A stretch of DNA of 64,000 nt. Source: Allorhodopirellula heiligendammensis. GTDB taxonomy: Bacteria; Planctomycetota; Planctomycetia; Pirellulales; Pirellulaceae. The stretch lies in assembly GCF_007860105.1 (NCBI RefSeq), contig NZ_SJPU01000001.1:2189594-2253593 (forward strand), in the 5' to 3' direction. Positions 44,738 to 53,733 of this stretch are shown here, piece by piece. Made by a program: the position numbers and the translations under genes. Position 1 is the first letter of the stretch; every line of letters begins with the position of its first letter. Below the pieces are notes generated by a model that saw nothing but the letters and a program-made list of their open reading frames with translations, ran no database searches and was not told the DNA's origin.

Positions 44738-45499
44738 TCAGGGAACAATGGCTTCGGTTTCTTTCGCGTTGCGTGTTCCGAGTGCACCCCAGAGACCAAA
44801 CGGGCTCTTGAGACCGGCGTCCGATTTTGTGCCATACCCACCAGTTGTGGGATCTGAACCCACGGCATAGCTCATTTGATTTCCAGCTTCAATGGAATCA
44901 GTGATGTACTTAACCGCGCCATCACCCATGAGGACGTGGGCTCCACCTTGGTGATAACTGCCCACAGAAAAGTAGCCTGTATTGCCCTCAGCCTGCTGCA
45001 CGCTATAGCTGTTTGGCGAACGCACTGTTTGAATAGAACTGTACGGCAAACGACCGTCGGACCACCGGTGCCCTTGGTGGTGATGAACTTCTTGATCGAC
45101 CCCTACCGTGCCACCTCCACCCGAAACAGAAAGCGACCGCAGGTATTGCTGAGGGTTGGCTGGGTCTACGATTGTTGCCTCCCACGTTCCTGGCGGAGTA
45201 TTGACTGCGCCGTTGACGTTACCTCCGGCGGTATAGATGCCACCTTTAATTGACAGGTCGCCCTGGTATACAACGTTTTCTCCGGCCGCGATTGTATTGG
45301 ATAATCCATCCAAGATATCATCGAAACCAAGGAAATGACGAGCACGGAAAAAACCACGCGACCATTTTCCAGACCCAGGATCTCCCCAAGTCCCATCGTT
45401 GGATGCGGATCCATTGTCCTGGATGCCGCCGTGCTGCTGCTCCATCGTGGCGTCGCCAGCACACGCTAAGTAGTTTGCATAGGCTGCGTCATCTTTCTA
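44738..45499 (-). pseudogene. 5'-truncated DUF1559 gene
   Basis: The C-terminal two-thirds of a DUF1559 protein, very similar to the intact copy at 48962-50194 (for example GKWSRGFFRARHFLGF and QQAEGNTGYFSVGS in both). Similarity starts at DDAAYANYLACAGDAT; the codon before it region is an in-frame TAG at about 45497-45499, and the prepilin signal and first 150 or so residues are missing. An internal Met at 45445 would allow a 235-residue product but it could not be exported as a pilin. The break lies 18 bp from the end of the neighbouring UnbV gene. The C-terminal frame is still intact, so the loss looks recent. Confidence 0.85.
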
Positions 45500-45517
45500 A
45501 CAGACCTCTGTGCTGGG

Positions 45518-48500
45518 TCATTTTGCGGCAGGTCGCTGGTACGGCTCTGCAACGTCCTCGACCAACAGGTAACGCGCGTTCGCTGACACATCGTTGAACG
45601 TTTGAGCTCGGCCACTCGGCCAGTTCACTACGACGCGATCGAGTTTTATATGGTCGCCGATGCCGAAATGCAGCACGGGCTCATTGCTGACCATGTATCC
45701 GTCGCCTGCCGTGCGGAAGGCTGTCCAAGATTCAGATCCCGACGTGATGATAACGTCCGCGCCGATCGCATCACGCTCGCTAGTGGTGCCGACCAACTCG
45801 AGCTGAAGCCAGTTCGGCGTCTCCGAGTTGTTCTGGAGTACCGCGACTGGTTGGTCGAGGTGATTGGCGATTAGGTCCATCTTGCCATCGGCATTCCAGT
45901 CCCACGTGGCGAGTGCCCGTCCCAATTGCTCTCGCTGCCAATATGCTCCCGCCGTATCGGGCTGCTCGAGCGTGAAGCCGCGCCGATCCCCCGTCATCAA
46001 TTGCGCTTTCATGCGAAATGGAACGCCTTGATCGGAAGCGTCGAACACGTGCCCATTGAGGGTCGCTAAATCGAGCCAACCATCGTTGTCGAAATCTCGA
46101 CTTTGGGTGCCAAAACCTAGCATCGACATGGACGGCTCGCTCAGTCCGAAACGTGTCACCTGGTCTGTGAAGAAACCCAGCCGATTTTGAACAAAGAGAT
46201 TAACGGGTTCGTGGTAAAAATTCGTGATGTACATGTCCAGCAGGCCGTCGCGATTGAAGTCGCCTGCGGCAATGCCCATGCACGCTTGACTGGTTCCGCC
46301 TTGGCCGATGCTGCATCCCCGCAGTCCGGCTGACTCCACCAGAGTAAACCGATCTTCGCTGGCGTCATCGGAGGGGACGCTATTCCAGTAGTGGTTGAGG
46401 TCCCCGTCATTGGAAACAAAGAAGTCGTTTCCGTGTTGCTTGTCAAAGTTTGCGACGACGAGCCCCAGCCCGAGTTTGGGTTGATCGGCAATTGTCGTGA
46501 TCGATTTCCAAGTGGCGAAGGTCCCGTCCGCGTTCGCTTTCAGCACTCGATCGGTCGCGGGGTGGAATCGCTGTGGCTGACAAAGCAGATATCCACCGGC
46601 GCATTTAACCTCAAAAGCGGTCGGGTCATCGATATAATTGACTTGAATCAGTTCAGGTAGGTGGTCACCGCTGAGATCCGCGATGGCAAAGCTGGACGTC
46701 CAGGTCGCAGGGTTTTCCTGGAGTAACTCACTGGCATTGCGAAACGACCCATCGCCTTGATTTATAAAAAGCACCGATGCGCCCACATTCCCCAGCAGCA
46801 AATCGGGAAAGCCGTCCTGATTCACGTCGCCTACCGCAACGCCCGCGCCAAAGTTCCGGTCGGTTGTCTGTGCTTGCAGAGTCACGTCAGCGAATGAACG
46901 ACCGGGCACCTGGCGAAATAACACATTGGGTTCAGATCCCTGTGCATCATTAGGAGGACCTCCCGACTGCATCACGTAGACATCGGGTCGACCGTCGAGA
47001 TCATAATCAAGTACGCCAATGCCGCTGCCGTCGACCTGGTAAGAATAATAGCTGTCGGGCTGTGCGAAAAAGCCGGTCTCGGTAGTGACATCGATACCAA
47101 CTTCACTGGCGACGTCATCGAACCGGATCATCCTTGGATCTTCCGCGGGTGGGGGATCGCGGTCGGGCGGTTGGGAATTGGGTGACATCGACGCGATCGA
47201 CGTCACATCTACATCTGCGATCTCGTCCAAATTGGGCAACGGGTAATTCTCCAGTTCAAAGCCCAGCAACTTCGCCACTCGGCTGGTCGCAATGAGCTCT
47301 GGATTTGTGGCGGCCTCCCACTGTGCGACGATCGAAGCACGCCGGTCCAATTCAGGAATAAGCTGGCCGAGATTCCCGCTGATCTGGGCCGCATGCATCA
47401 TCCACGCCAACGCCTCCCAGGGCCGCGTGAGCTTCTGCATTTCTGTCGCAATCCACATGGACTGCTCGGCGTCGGCGTCACGCGCGGTGCGAAAGATTTG
47501 ATCCAGTATCGCGAGCTGCTGTCTGGCGGCGAGGGATTGCTCCTCCGCTCCCATTTTGTCGAGCGACACGATCAAATCCCGCAATGCTTCTCGATTACCC
47601 GAATCCAAACGCAACGCCTCACCATAGGCGCGAATGGCTTCAGCATGTCGATCAGCTCTCTGCAGCCAGGTTCCCAGTGTAGTCCAGTACTCCGGCTGGC
47701 CTGACATTCCGGGGGGCACATCGGACAGCCAGTCGGGAATGTCCCGCTCCCGTCCATTTTCAACGAGCAAACGCCCATAGAACGCCCATGCGGAGGCACT
47801 CTCCGGACAGGCCTCGAGAATGCGTTCGGCACTCTCAATGACTTGTGCCGGTTTGCTCTCGAAGCCCGCGTAGGACGTCCGCAGCTTCCCCAACGAGAAT
47901 AACGACACCTTGGCAACGTCGATCGCCTCATCGAAGGAAACGAGTGTGAAAGGACCTCGCATGTCAATTAAACTCAAGATCTCTGGCCATGCTACCGCCT
48001 TGCCACGGATCAGTTCCTCGACGTGCGAGCGAGTCTCGATCCGGCGCCCTTGAGAATTCAACAATTGAACTAACAAGCGGCGTGCAGCGACATCGCGGGG
48101 AGCCAACTCGAGCGCGGCGAGCAAGTTCGCCTCCGCCAGAGCGTATCGACCTGCCCGAAGATTCCAATCAAAGCAGCGAATCAACAGGGCTGGCGCATCG
48201 CGTGGATCGGCGTTGGCCAGCCGTACGCCGTAATCCGCAGCCTCCGCGAATCCACCCTGACGACTGTGAATCTCAACCGCCGCGCCGAGTGCCTCGATAT
48301 TCTTCGGCTGGCTGCCGAGGATTTCCTCGACAGCGTGCAAAGCCTTCTCGGGATGGCCTCGTTGCATCTGCGCCATCGCTGCTGCCAATGGATCGGCCTC
48401 GCCCCGAGCACGATCACTTGCCTCGGCGATCACCTCGGACGAATCAGCGGGCGACTTCACACGACCGGTCTCCTCGCGCCGACAACCGCAAACGAAGAGC

Positions 48501-48586
48501 ACAGCGGAGCAGAGAAGAGTGGTTAGCAGCAGAATCAGGACATTCGCACGATCGAGCAGCGACTGGCATGGAAACATACTTGTCAA
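45518..48586 (-). CDS. large TPR/FG-GAP/UnbV lipoprotein A
   Basis: 1022 residues. An N-terminal hydrophobic segment ends in FVCGC (Cys35), a possible lipobox. Residues about 60-430 are TPR-like (EALGAAVEIHSRQGGFAEAADYG and others). From about 470 a beta-propeller of FG-GAP/VCBS repeats follows, with calcium-type DxDxDG loops DYDLDGRPDVYV, DVNQDGFPDLLL, DFNRDGLLDMYI, DFDNDGWLDLA and DWNADGKMDLIA. The end is an ASPIC/UnbV domain (SERDAIGADVIITSG, GDGYMVSNEPVLHFGIG, VNWPSGRAQTF). The likely role is an extracytoplasmic binding or scaffold protein; activity unknown. It is related to the genes at 50668 and 53730. Confidence 0.88.
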   Translation of the reverse strand: MTSMFPCQSLLDRANVLILLLTTLLCSAVLFVCGCRREETGRVKSPADSSEVIAEASDRARGEADPLAAAMAQMQRGHPEKALHAVEEILGSQPKNIEALGAAVEIHSRQGGFAEAADYGVRLANADPRDAPALLIRCFDWNLRAGRYALAEANLLAALELAPRDVAARRLLVQLLNSQGRRIETRSHVEELIRGKAVAWPEILSLIDMRGPFTLVSFDEAIDVAKVSLFSLGKLRTSYAGFESKPAQVIESAERILEACPESASAWAFYGRLLVENGRERDIPDWLSDVPPGMSGQPEYWTTLGTWLQRADRHAEAIRAYGEALRLDSGNREALRDLIVSLDKMGAEEQSLAARQQLAILDQIFRTARDADAEQSMWIATEMQKLTRPWEALAWMMHAAQISGNLGQLIPELDRRASIVAQWEAATNPELIATSRVAKLLGFELENYPLPNLDEIADVDVTSIASMSPNSQPPDRDPPPAEDPRMIRFDDVASEVGIDVTTETGFFAQPDSYYSYQVDGSGIGVLDYDLDGRPDVYVMQSGGPPNDAQGSEPNVLFRQVPGRSFADVTLQAQTTDRNFGAGVAVGDVNQDGFPDLLLGNVGASVLFINQGDGSFRNASELLQENPATWTSSFAIADLSGDHLPELIQVNYIDDPTAFEVKCAGGYLLCQPQRFHPATDRVLKANADGTFATWKSITTIADQPKLGLGLVVANFDKQHGNDFFVSNDGDLNHYWNSVPSDDASEDRFTLVESAGLRGCSIGQGGTSQACMGIAAGDFNRDGLLDMYITNFYHEPVNLFVQNRLGFFTDQVTRFGLSEPSMSMLGFGTQSRDFDNDGWLDLATLNGHVFDASDQGVPFRMKAQLMTGDRRGFTLEQPDTAGAYWQREQLGRALATWDWNADGKMDLIANHLDQPVAVLQNNSETPNWLQLELVGTTSERDAIGADVIITSGSESWTAFRTAGDGYMVSNEPVLHFGIGDHIKLDRVVVNWPSGRAQTFNDVSANARYLLVEDVAEPYQRPAAK

Positions 48587-48961
48587 ATTCCGAAAAAAAC
48601 CAAATACGAACCTGACACTTATACGTTCCTAGCACATTCGGCTTCTCAACGAGCGTGGACCCGAACACCTCCGTCGCCGACCGGCAATAACCCGTACGGG
48701 TGATGCGGAGCGATCGTTCTCACGGCCCGCTACTGCCCATTGAAAAGTCTCCCTGGCGAAGATTCGCGGTTACGAAGAGCGACGGCTCAGCAGCCTAGTC
48801 GCAATCGCCACGGCGGAGAACGTGAGATATCGGGGAGCCAATCGCAACAGACACGAGGTGAAACAACAATTGGGGACCGGTGTCAGGGTAAACAAAAACG
48901 GGGATGACCACTGGCCATCCCCGTTTCATAAAATAGATAATCTGCAAGTCAGCAGCGTCCG
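48587..48961. other. intergenic region between UnbV gene A and DUF1559 gene 4
   Basis: 375 bp. Holds the terminator at 48891-48926; the promoter of UnbV gene A should lie in the upper part. No trace of the missing N-terminal part of the DUF1559 pseudogene was found here. Confidence 0.5.
48891..48926 (-). terminator. rho-independent terminator of DUF1559 gene 4
   Basis: AAACGGGGATG (48896-48906) pairs perfectly with CATCCCCGTTT (48916-48926) around a nine-base loop. On the minus strand the stem runs into CCCCGTTTTTGTTT, a good T-tract, 36 bases after the DUF1559 stop. Confidence 0.85.
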
Positions 48962-50194
48962 TTAAGGAACAGAGGCTTCTGGCTCTTTACCATTCCGGGT
49001 ACCGAGGGCACCCCACAGCCCAAAGGGACTCTTCAAACCGGCATCGGCCTTCGTACCGCCACCACCGGTCGTCGGATCCGAGCCAACGGCATATCCGTTT
49101 TGGTTGCCGGCTTCGATCGAGTCCGTAATGAACTTGACGGCACCGTCACCCATCAGGACGTGGGCACCACCTTGGTGATAACTGCCCACCGAGAAGTAAC
49201 CTGTGTTACCCTCAGCCTGCTGCACGCTGTAACTGTTGGGAGGACGAACGGTTTGAATCGAGCTATAAGGCAACCGTCCATCGCACCAACGGTGGCCTTG
49301 ATGGTGGTGAACCTGCTGATCGACGCCAACCGTGCCGCCGCCGCCGCCGACCGACAGTGACCGGAGGTACTGTTGTGGGTTCGCGGGGTCAACAATGGTC
49401 GTCTGCCAATCTCCAGGCGGAGTATTGACCGCACCGTTAGCGTTTCCGCCAGCAGTGTAGATACCGCCCTTGATCGACAAATCGCCTTGATAGACGGCGT
49501 TTTCGCCCATCGCGATTGTGTTGGACAAACCATCGAGCACGTCACGGAAGCCGAGGAAGTGGCGGGCGCGGAAGAATCCACGTGACCACTTACCGGACCC
49601 AGGGTCGCCCCATGTTCCGTTGGTGCTGGCGATGCCACTACCGTTGATACCACCATGCTGTTGCTCGTAGGTCGCGTCACCGGCACAGGCGGAATAGTTC
49701 GCGTAAGCAACTTCATTGGAGCCACGACTACGACGAAACGGATCGCTGGGGCAGCGATAAGTACCAACTTCCGTCAGCCAGGGAACATACGACTGGTGCC
49801 ACGGAACTGGCCCCATGGGAGGGTAGTTCTGCGTGGGGTTTCCAGCAACGTCATAGACGTACGTATTGCTAATCTGTTGCCACAGAGCTTGCTGCTCAAA
49901 ATAGGGCAACAGACCGACACGCCATGACAGCCAAAAACGGTTATTGTCACCACCACCGCTCTCGTCAGTTCCGCCCGAAAGCATCGGGAGGTTGTCGTAG
50001 GTGGAGTGGTAGTTGTGCATCGCAAGTCCAAGCTGCTTGAAATTGTTACTGCACTGCATACGCCGAGCTGCTTCACGGGCAGCTTGGACGGCGGGCAATA
50101 AGAGCCCGACAAGGACGCCGATAATGGCAATCACCACCAGCAGTTCAACAAGCGTAAATGCCTGTCGAGAACGAAAATCAAATTTTCGACTCAT
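48962..50194 (-). CDS. DUF1559 pseudopilin-like protein 4
   Basis: 410 residues. MSRKFDFRSRQA precedes FTLVELLVVIAIIGVLVGLL, again with Ala before the cleavage point. AREAARRMQCSNNFKQLG follows, and the C-terminal signature is SYHQGGAHVLMGDGAVKF. Start ATG 50194 has a GGAG six bases upstream (on the minus strand CTGGAGTTTTTTATG); an in-frame ATG 25 codons earlier is less likely. The small lipoprotein gene 50299-50481 lies 104 bp upstream on the same strand, with a 30-base palindrome between. A strong terminator follows. Closest relative in the window is the pseudogene at 44738. Confidence 0.92.
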   Translation of the reverse strand: MSRKFDFRSRQAFTLVELLVVIAIIGVLVGLLLPAVQAAREAARRMQCSNNFKQLGLAMHNYHSTYDNLPMLSGGTDESGGGDNNRFWLSWRVGLLPYFEQQALWQQISNTYVYDVAGNPTQNYPPMGPVPWHQSYVPWLTEVGTYRCPSDPFRRSRGSNEVAYANYSACAGDATYEQQHGGINGSGIASTNGTWGDPGSGKWSRGFFRARHFLGFRDVLDGLSNTIAMGENAVYQGDLSIKGGIYTAGGNANGAVNTPPGDWQTTIVDPANPQQYLRSLSVGGGGGTVGVDQQVHHHQGHRWCDGRLPYSSIQTVRPPNSYSVQQAEGNTGYFSVGSYHQGGAHVLMGDGAVKFITDSIEAGNQNGYAVGSDPTTGGGGTKADAGLKSPFGLWGALGTRNGKEPEASVP

Positions 50195-50231
50195 AAAAAA
50201 CTCCAGATAAGAGAAATAGGACAAGAAGAGT

Positions 50232-50261
50232 CGCGTATACACCGCATGCGGTGTGTACGCG
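50232..50261 (-). promoter_or_regulatory. 30-base palindrome between lipoprotein and DUF1559 gene 4
   Basis: CGCGTATACACCGC and GCGGTGTGTACGCG face each other across AT; one pair is a G-T wobble. It sits 38 bases before the DUF1559 ATG, in its leader, and after the lipoprotein stop. No T-tract follows, so it may be an operator, an RNA processing hairpin, or an intercistronic stabiliser. Confidence 0.5.
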
Positions 50262-50298
50262 TTTGCCAACGAGGTAACCTCTAGGGCTCAAACGGACT

Positions 50299-50481
50299 CT
50301 AGCCTTTCGGCTGGCCGGTGCGAGGGTCGATTTCCTGCGACTTGGTGTAGTCGTCAGCTGCCTGTTGCTCGGCTTCGGTCAGTGGCTGAATACCTTCGGG
50401 AACAGATGTTTCCGTGTTGGCACCGCAACCGACCAACGACAGACAAAACAGCGAACATGCAAGAAGCCCAAGACGTAACAT
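50299..50481 (-). CDS. small lipoprotein upstream of DUF1559 gene 4
   Basis: 60 residues. MLRLGLLACSLFCLSLVGC is a lipoprotein signal with Cys19. The mature part is GANTETSVPEGIQPLT followed by EAEQQAADDYTKSQE and a Gly/Pro-Lys end. Same layout as the lipoproteins at 4210-4413 and 44314-44502. It is probably the first gene of a two-gene unit with DUF1559 gene 4. The promoters for it and for the divergent UnbV operon lie in 50482-50667. Function unknown. Confidence 0.78.
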   Translation of the reverse strand: MLRLGLLACSLFCLSLVGCGANTETSVPEGIQPLTEAEQQAADDYTKSQEIDPRTGQPKG

Positions 50482-50667
50482 TCAAAACACCTCTACTCAG
50501 ATAGGAAAACAGTATTAGAACAGACAGAGTCAATATTCTATGCCGGAATGAGTGCCACTGTCAACAGATTGCGGGTTGCAGACCCCGGGATTTGTATTAA
50601 TTTGTAAAAACATTTGGGGTGCGCGCGCGCTTTTTTACGGTGTCTTGGAACTCCGTATGCCACGTTG

Positions 50668-53600
50668 ATGGATGACACACGCCCACCTCATGCTCGTTGC
50701 TTTCATACGGCAAGTCGCTTCGTGCTTGATCAATCCTGTCCAAATGTTCAGTCGATCTGGCGTCTTGCTTGCCTGGTTGGGCTAGGTTTGTTGGCTTTGC
50801 TGGCGACAGCTAGTTGCGATCACGCGTCGCCCAATAACCGCGGAGACCGGCGTGCCTCTTCCGAGAGTGCTGGCAACCGAGACCGAGCCGTACGCAGCCA
50901 GACCGCGCACAGCATCGAGGCTGCCTCGCAGGCCCTAGCTCAAGGTCGCCTCGATGTTGCGGAGGCAACCCTGAAACACTGTCTGCTGGCGGATCCGAAC
51001 GACCCTCAAGCGCTACGGTTATCGGCAGATCTGGCCAACCGCCGCCAGGATGCTCATAGCGCTGCGGTCCTCTATCAATCCGCCGTCGACGTGCTAGGGG
51101 AGGCAGCAGATCGAGATATTTTGAACAATTGGTATCGGAGCCTGGTGCAGGCCGGGCGTCCCTACGACGCAATCGAGGCGCTGAGCGAGATCAGCCTTCG
51201 ATTTCCTGGTGATGCACAGTCTCGCTACGATCTGGCGGGACTCGCAGCCGCCTGCGGCGTACCCGAGGCAGCCGTGCCAGCGATGAAGTGGCTCGTCCAG
51301 CGGGGGCAGAGTGATGCCGAGTCGCTATTACTACTGGCCGATCCCGGACGCGTCGAGCCTGACGCCGAAACCTGTGAGAAACTGCTGGCAATCTCGGGTG
51401 ATGACCGACGGCCGGAGTTTGGGCTGGCCAAGCTAGATGCCCTACAACAGAACTGGTCTGCCGTGGCCACACGATTAGCCAGCCTCGTAGAATCATCGCC
51501 GCAATTCGCGCCCGCCTACAGTCTCTATGGAGAATCGCTACTGGAGCTCGGTGAGAGTTCGCAACTTCCAGCTTGGCGCGCCACCGCCCCACCGTCCGCT
51601 CTCGAATCAGCGCATTTCTGGCGGGTGGTTGGTCGCTGGGAACAATCGCAAGGGCATCACGAACAGGCCGCCAAAGCATTTTGGGAATCGCTGCGGCGAG
51701 ACGGTACCAGCCGTCCAGAAATGCTGACGCAGTTGCTCGTGTCGCTCCATCAATTGAACCGGGATGACGATGCCGCGAAATTGACCGACCTGATCGTCAA
51801 GCAGACGGAACTCCGCGACGCCATCAAAATCCATCTCGAGCGGCTTGGTAATTCTCAGGCGGCGTGCATGCGAGTGGCCGATGCGATGTTGGCTTTGGGG
51901 CGGATCTGGGAAGCAGAAGGTTGGGCGCGAATTGCAGTTTCCCTCCCGCAGGAAAAACTGTCTGATCTCCGCGAGCGGTACATGCTGGTTCGAAATCAGC
52001 TAAGCGTGGACACACCCTGGCAACTGCCTGCGGCGGATCCCGCAGCACTGCTTGACTTGAGCTCGCTGTCCGGGACAGCCACCGGCGACGTTTCTGCGCC
52101 AGCGATTGACACTGGGCCAATTTCGCAAGGACGCATCTCGTTTGCCGACGAGGCCCAGACGCGAGGCTGGCTTCACACCTCGATTCCTGCACCTGCCGTA
52201 GGCGGCCACACGATCGCGCAGAGCGTTGGCGGCGGTGTTGCCGTCCTCGATTTTGATTGTGACGGTTGGCCCGATCTCGCCGCAGCCACCCTTGATGGTA
52301 CCGCCCTGCAGAACGATTCGTCGCCCAACCGACTCAGTCGCAATCAAGATGGTCATTTTGTCGATGTGTCGGCTGCCGCAAACTATCGCGACACTGGCTT
52401 CGGCCAAGGCATCGCTGTTGGGGATTACAACGACGATGGATTCCCCGACCTGTTCGATGCCAACATTGGTCGAAACCGACTGTACCGAAATAATGGCGAT
52501 GGAACGTTTAGCGACATCTCCGATGAAGTGGGATTGAGTGGGGAAGCGTGGACGACGTCGGTCGCCATGATTGATCTCGATGGCGATGCCGTGATCGATC
52601 TCTACGAAGCCAATTACTGTGCCGGCCGTAAGCCGTTCGAACATGAATGTCACAATCGGTTTGGGTTGGGGACGTGCTCTCCTTTGCTTTTCGATGCCGA
52701 GCCAGACCGTGTGTGGCGAGGTCGGAGCGACGGGAAATTCGTCGAGGAAACGGCCGCGTGGATGAGCCAGACCTCGCCCGGTCGAGGACTGGGGCTGGTT
52801 GCCGGTGAACTCGATCAACATCCGGGAATGGATGTATTGGTTGGCAACGACATGACTGTGAACCACTTGTGGTCATCTCAACTTGGTAAACAACCTTTCT
52901 ATCTCGCCGATCTCGGTGTCATGCGAGGCTTAGGAACCAGCGGGAATTCGCGTTCTCAAGCCTCGATGGGAATCGCCGCTGCGGATGCGGACGGGGACGG
53001 CGATCTCGATCTGTTCATGACGCACTTCTCCGATGACTACAACACTTACTACGAGCAAGTCGCACCTGGATTTTGGAGTGACCGCAGCTACCAGGTTGGG
53101 CTCGGCGAACCCTCGATGAAGCTGCTCGGGTTTGGAACGCAGTGGGCCGACTTCGATAACCGGGGCGGGCAGGAGCTGATGGTCGCCAACGGCCATGTTG
53201 ACCGTATCGATCGTGCTGATCTGAGTTATCGCATGCCCCCGCAGTTCTTTTCCCGGACCTCCCGTGGACGCTGGGACGAGTGGGATCGCGCGACGTTGGG
53301 TGAGTATTTTACCGGCGACCACTTAGGCCGTGCGTTGGTCGTGCTGGATGTCAACCGGGACGGGCGCCTCGATGCAGCGATTACCCATCTCGACGATCCG
53401 GCGGCGCTGCTGGTCAATCAAACACCTGACGCGGGCCGATCGATCCATTTAGAGCTCAAGGCGACGCGCTCGCCGCGCGATGCCATCGGAGCACGGGTAA
53501 CCGCGACGATCGGCACCCGCAGTTTCGCCGCCCAGCTGACGACGGGCGATGGGTACATGGCCTCGAATGAGCGAAGAATTCATCTGGGGTGTGGACCTGC

Positions 53601-53733
53601 CGATACCGTCAGCGATGTGACCGTGATATGGCCATCGGGCGACGTCGAACAGTTTGGCACGCTCGCCAGCGGACGTGACTACTTGATCGTCGAAGGCTCC
53701 GGAGGAGCGTTGACCATGCGGGAATATCGATGA
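50668..53733 (+). CDS. large TPR/FG-GAP/UnbV lipoprotein B
   Basis: 1021 residues from the ATG at 50668; a TTG at 50614 is possible but less likely. A long basic lead is followed by a hydrophobic helix ending ATASC (Cys50), a weak lipobox. TPR-like helices follow (about 75-420), then FG-GAP/VCBS repeats (DFDCDGWPDLAA, DYNDDGFPDLFD, DADGDGDLDLFM, DVNRDGRLDAAI), then an ASPIC/UnbV domain (SPRDAIGARVTATIG, GDGYMASNERRIHLGCG, VIWPSGDVEQF). It opens the five-gene run to 61629 and overlaps the next gene by 4 bp. It is divergent from the small lipoprotein gene. Precise role unknown. Confidence 0.88.
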   Translation: MDDTRPPHARCFHTASRFVLDQSCPNVQSIWRLACLVGLGLLALLATASCDHASPNNRGDRRASSESAGNRDRAVRSQTAHSIEAASQALAQGRLDVAEATLKHCLLADPNDPQALRLSADLANRRQDAHSAAVLYQSAVDVLGEAADRDILNNWYRSLVQAGRPYDAIEALSEISLRFPGDAQSRYDLAGLAAACGVPEAAVPAMKWLVQRGQSDAESLLLLADPGRVEPDAETCEKLLAISGDDRRPEFGLAKLDALQQNWSAVATRLASLVESSPQFAPAYSLYGESLLELGESSQLPAWRATAPPSALESAHFWRVVGRWEQSQGHHEQAAKAFWESLRRDGTSRPEMLTQLLVSLHQLNRDDDAAKLTDLIVKQTELRDAIKIHLERLGNSQAACMRVADAMLALGRIWEAEGWARIAVSLPQEKLSDLRERYMLVRNQLSVDTPWQLPAADPAALLDLSSLSGTATGDVSAPAIDTGPISQGRISFADEAQTRGWLHTSIPAPAVGGHTIAQSVGGGVAVLDFDCDGWPDLAAATLDGTALQNDSSPNRLSRNQDGHFVDVSAAANYRDTGFGQGIAVGDYNDDGFPDLFDANIGRNRLYRNNGDGTFSDISDEVGLSGEAWTTSVAMIDLDGDAVIDLYEANYCAGRKPFEHECHNRFGLGTCSPLLFDAEPDRVWRGRSDGKFVEETAAWMSQTSPGRGLGLVAGELDQHPGMDVLVGNDMTVNHLWSSQLGKQPFYLADLGVMRGLGTSGNSRSQASMGIAAADADGDGDLDLFMTHFSDDYNTYYEQVAPGFWSDRSYQVGLGEPSMKLLGFGTQWADFDNRGGQELMVANGHVDRIDRADLSYRMPPQFFSRTSRGRWDEWDRATLGEYFTGDHLGRALVVLDVNRDGRLDAAITHLDDPAALLVNQTPDAGRSIHLELKATRSPRDAIGARVTATIGTRSFAAQLTTGDGYMASNERRIHLGCGPADTVSDVTVIWPSGDVEQFGTLASGRDYLIVEGSGGALTMREYR

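Noticed and set aside
51824..52866. Long minus-strand frames opposite UnbV gene B
   Set aside because: They mirror the FG-GAP codons; the plus strand has the coherent domain plan.
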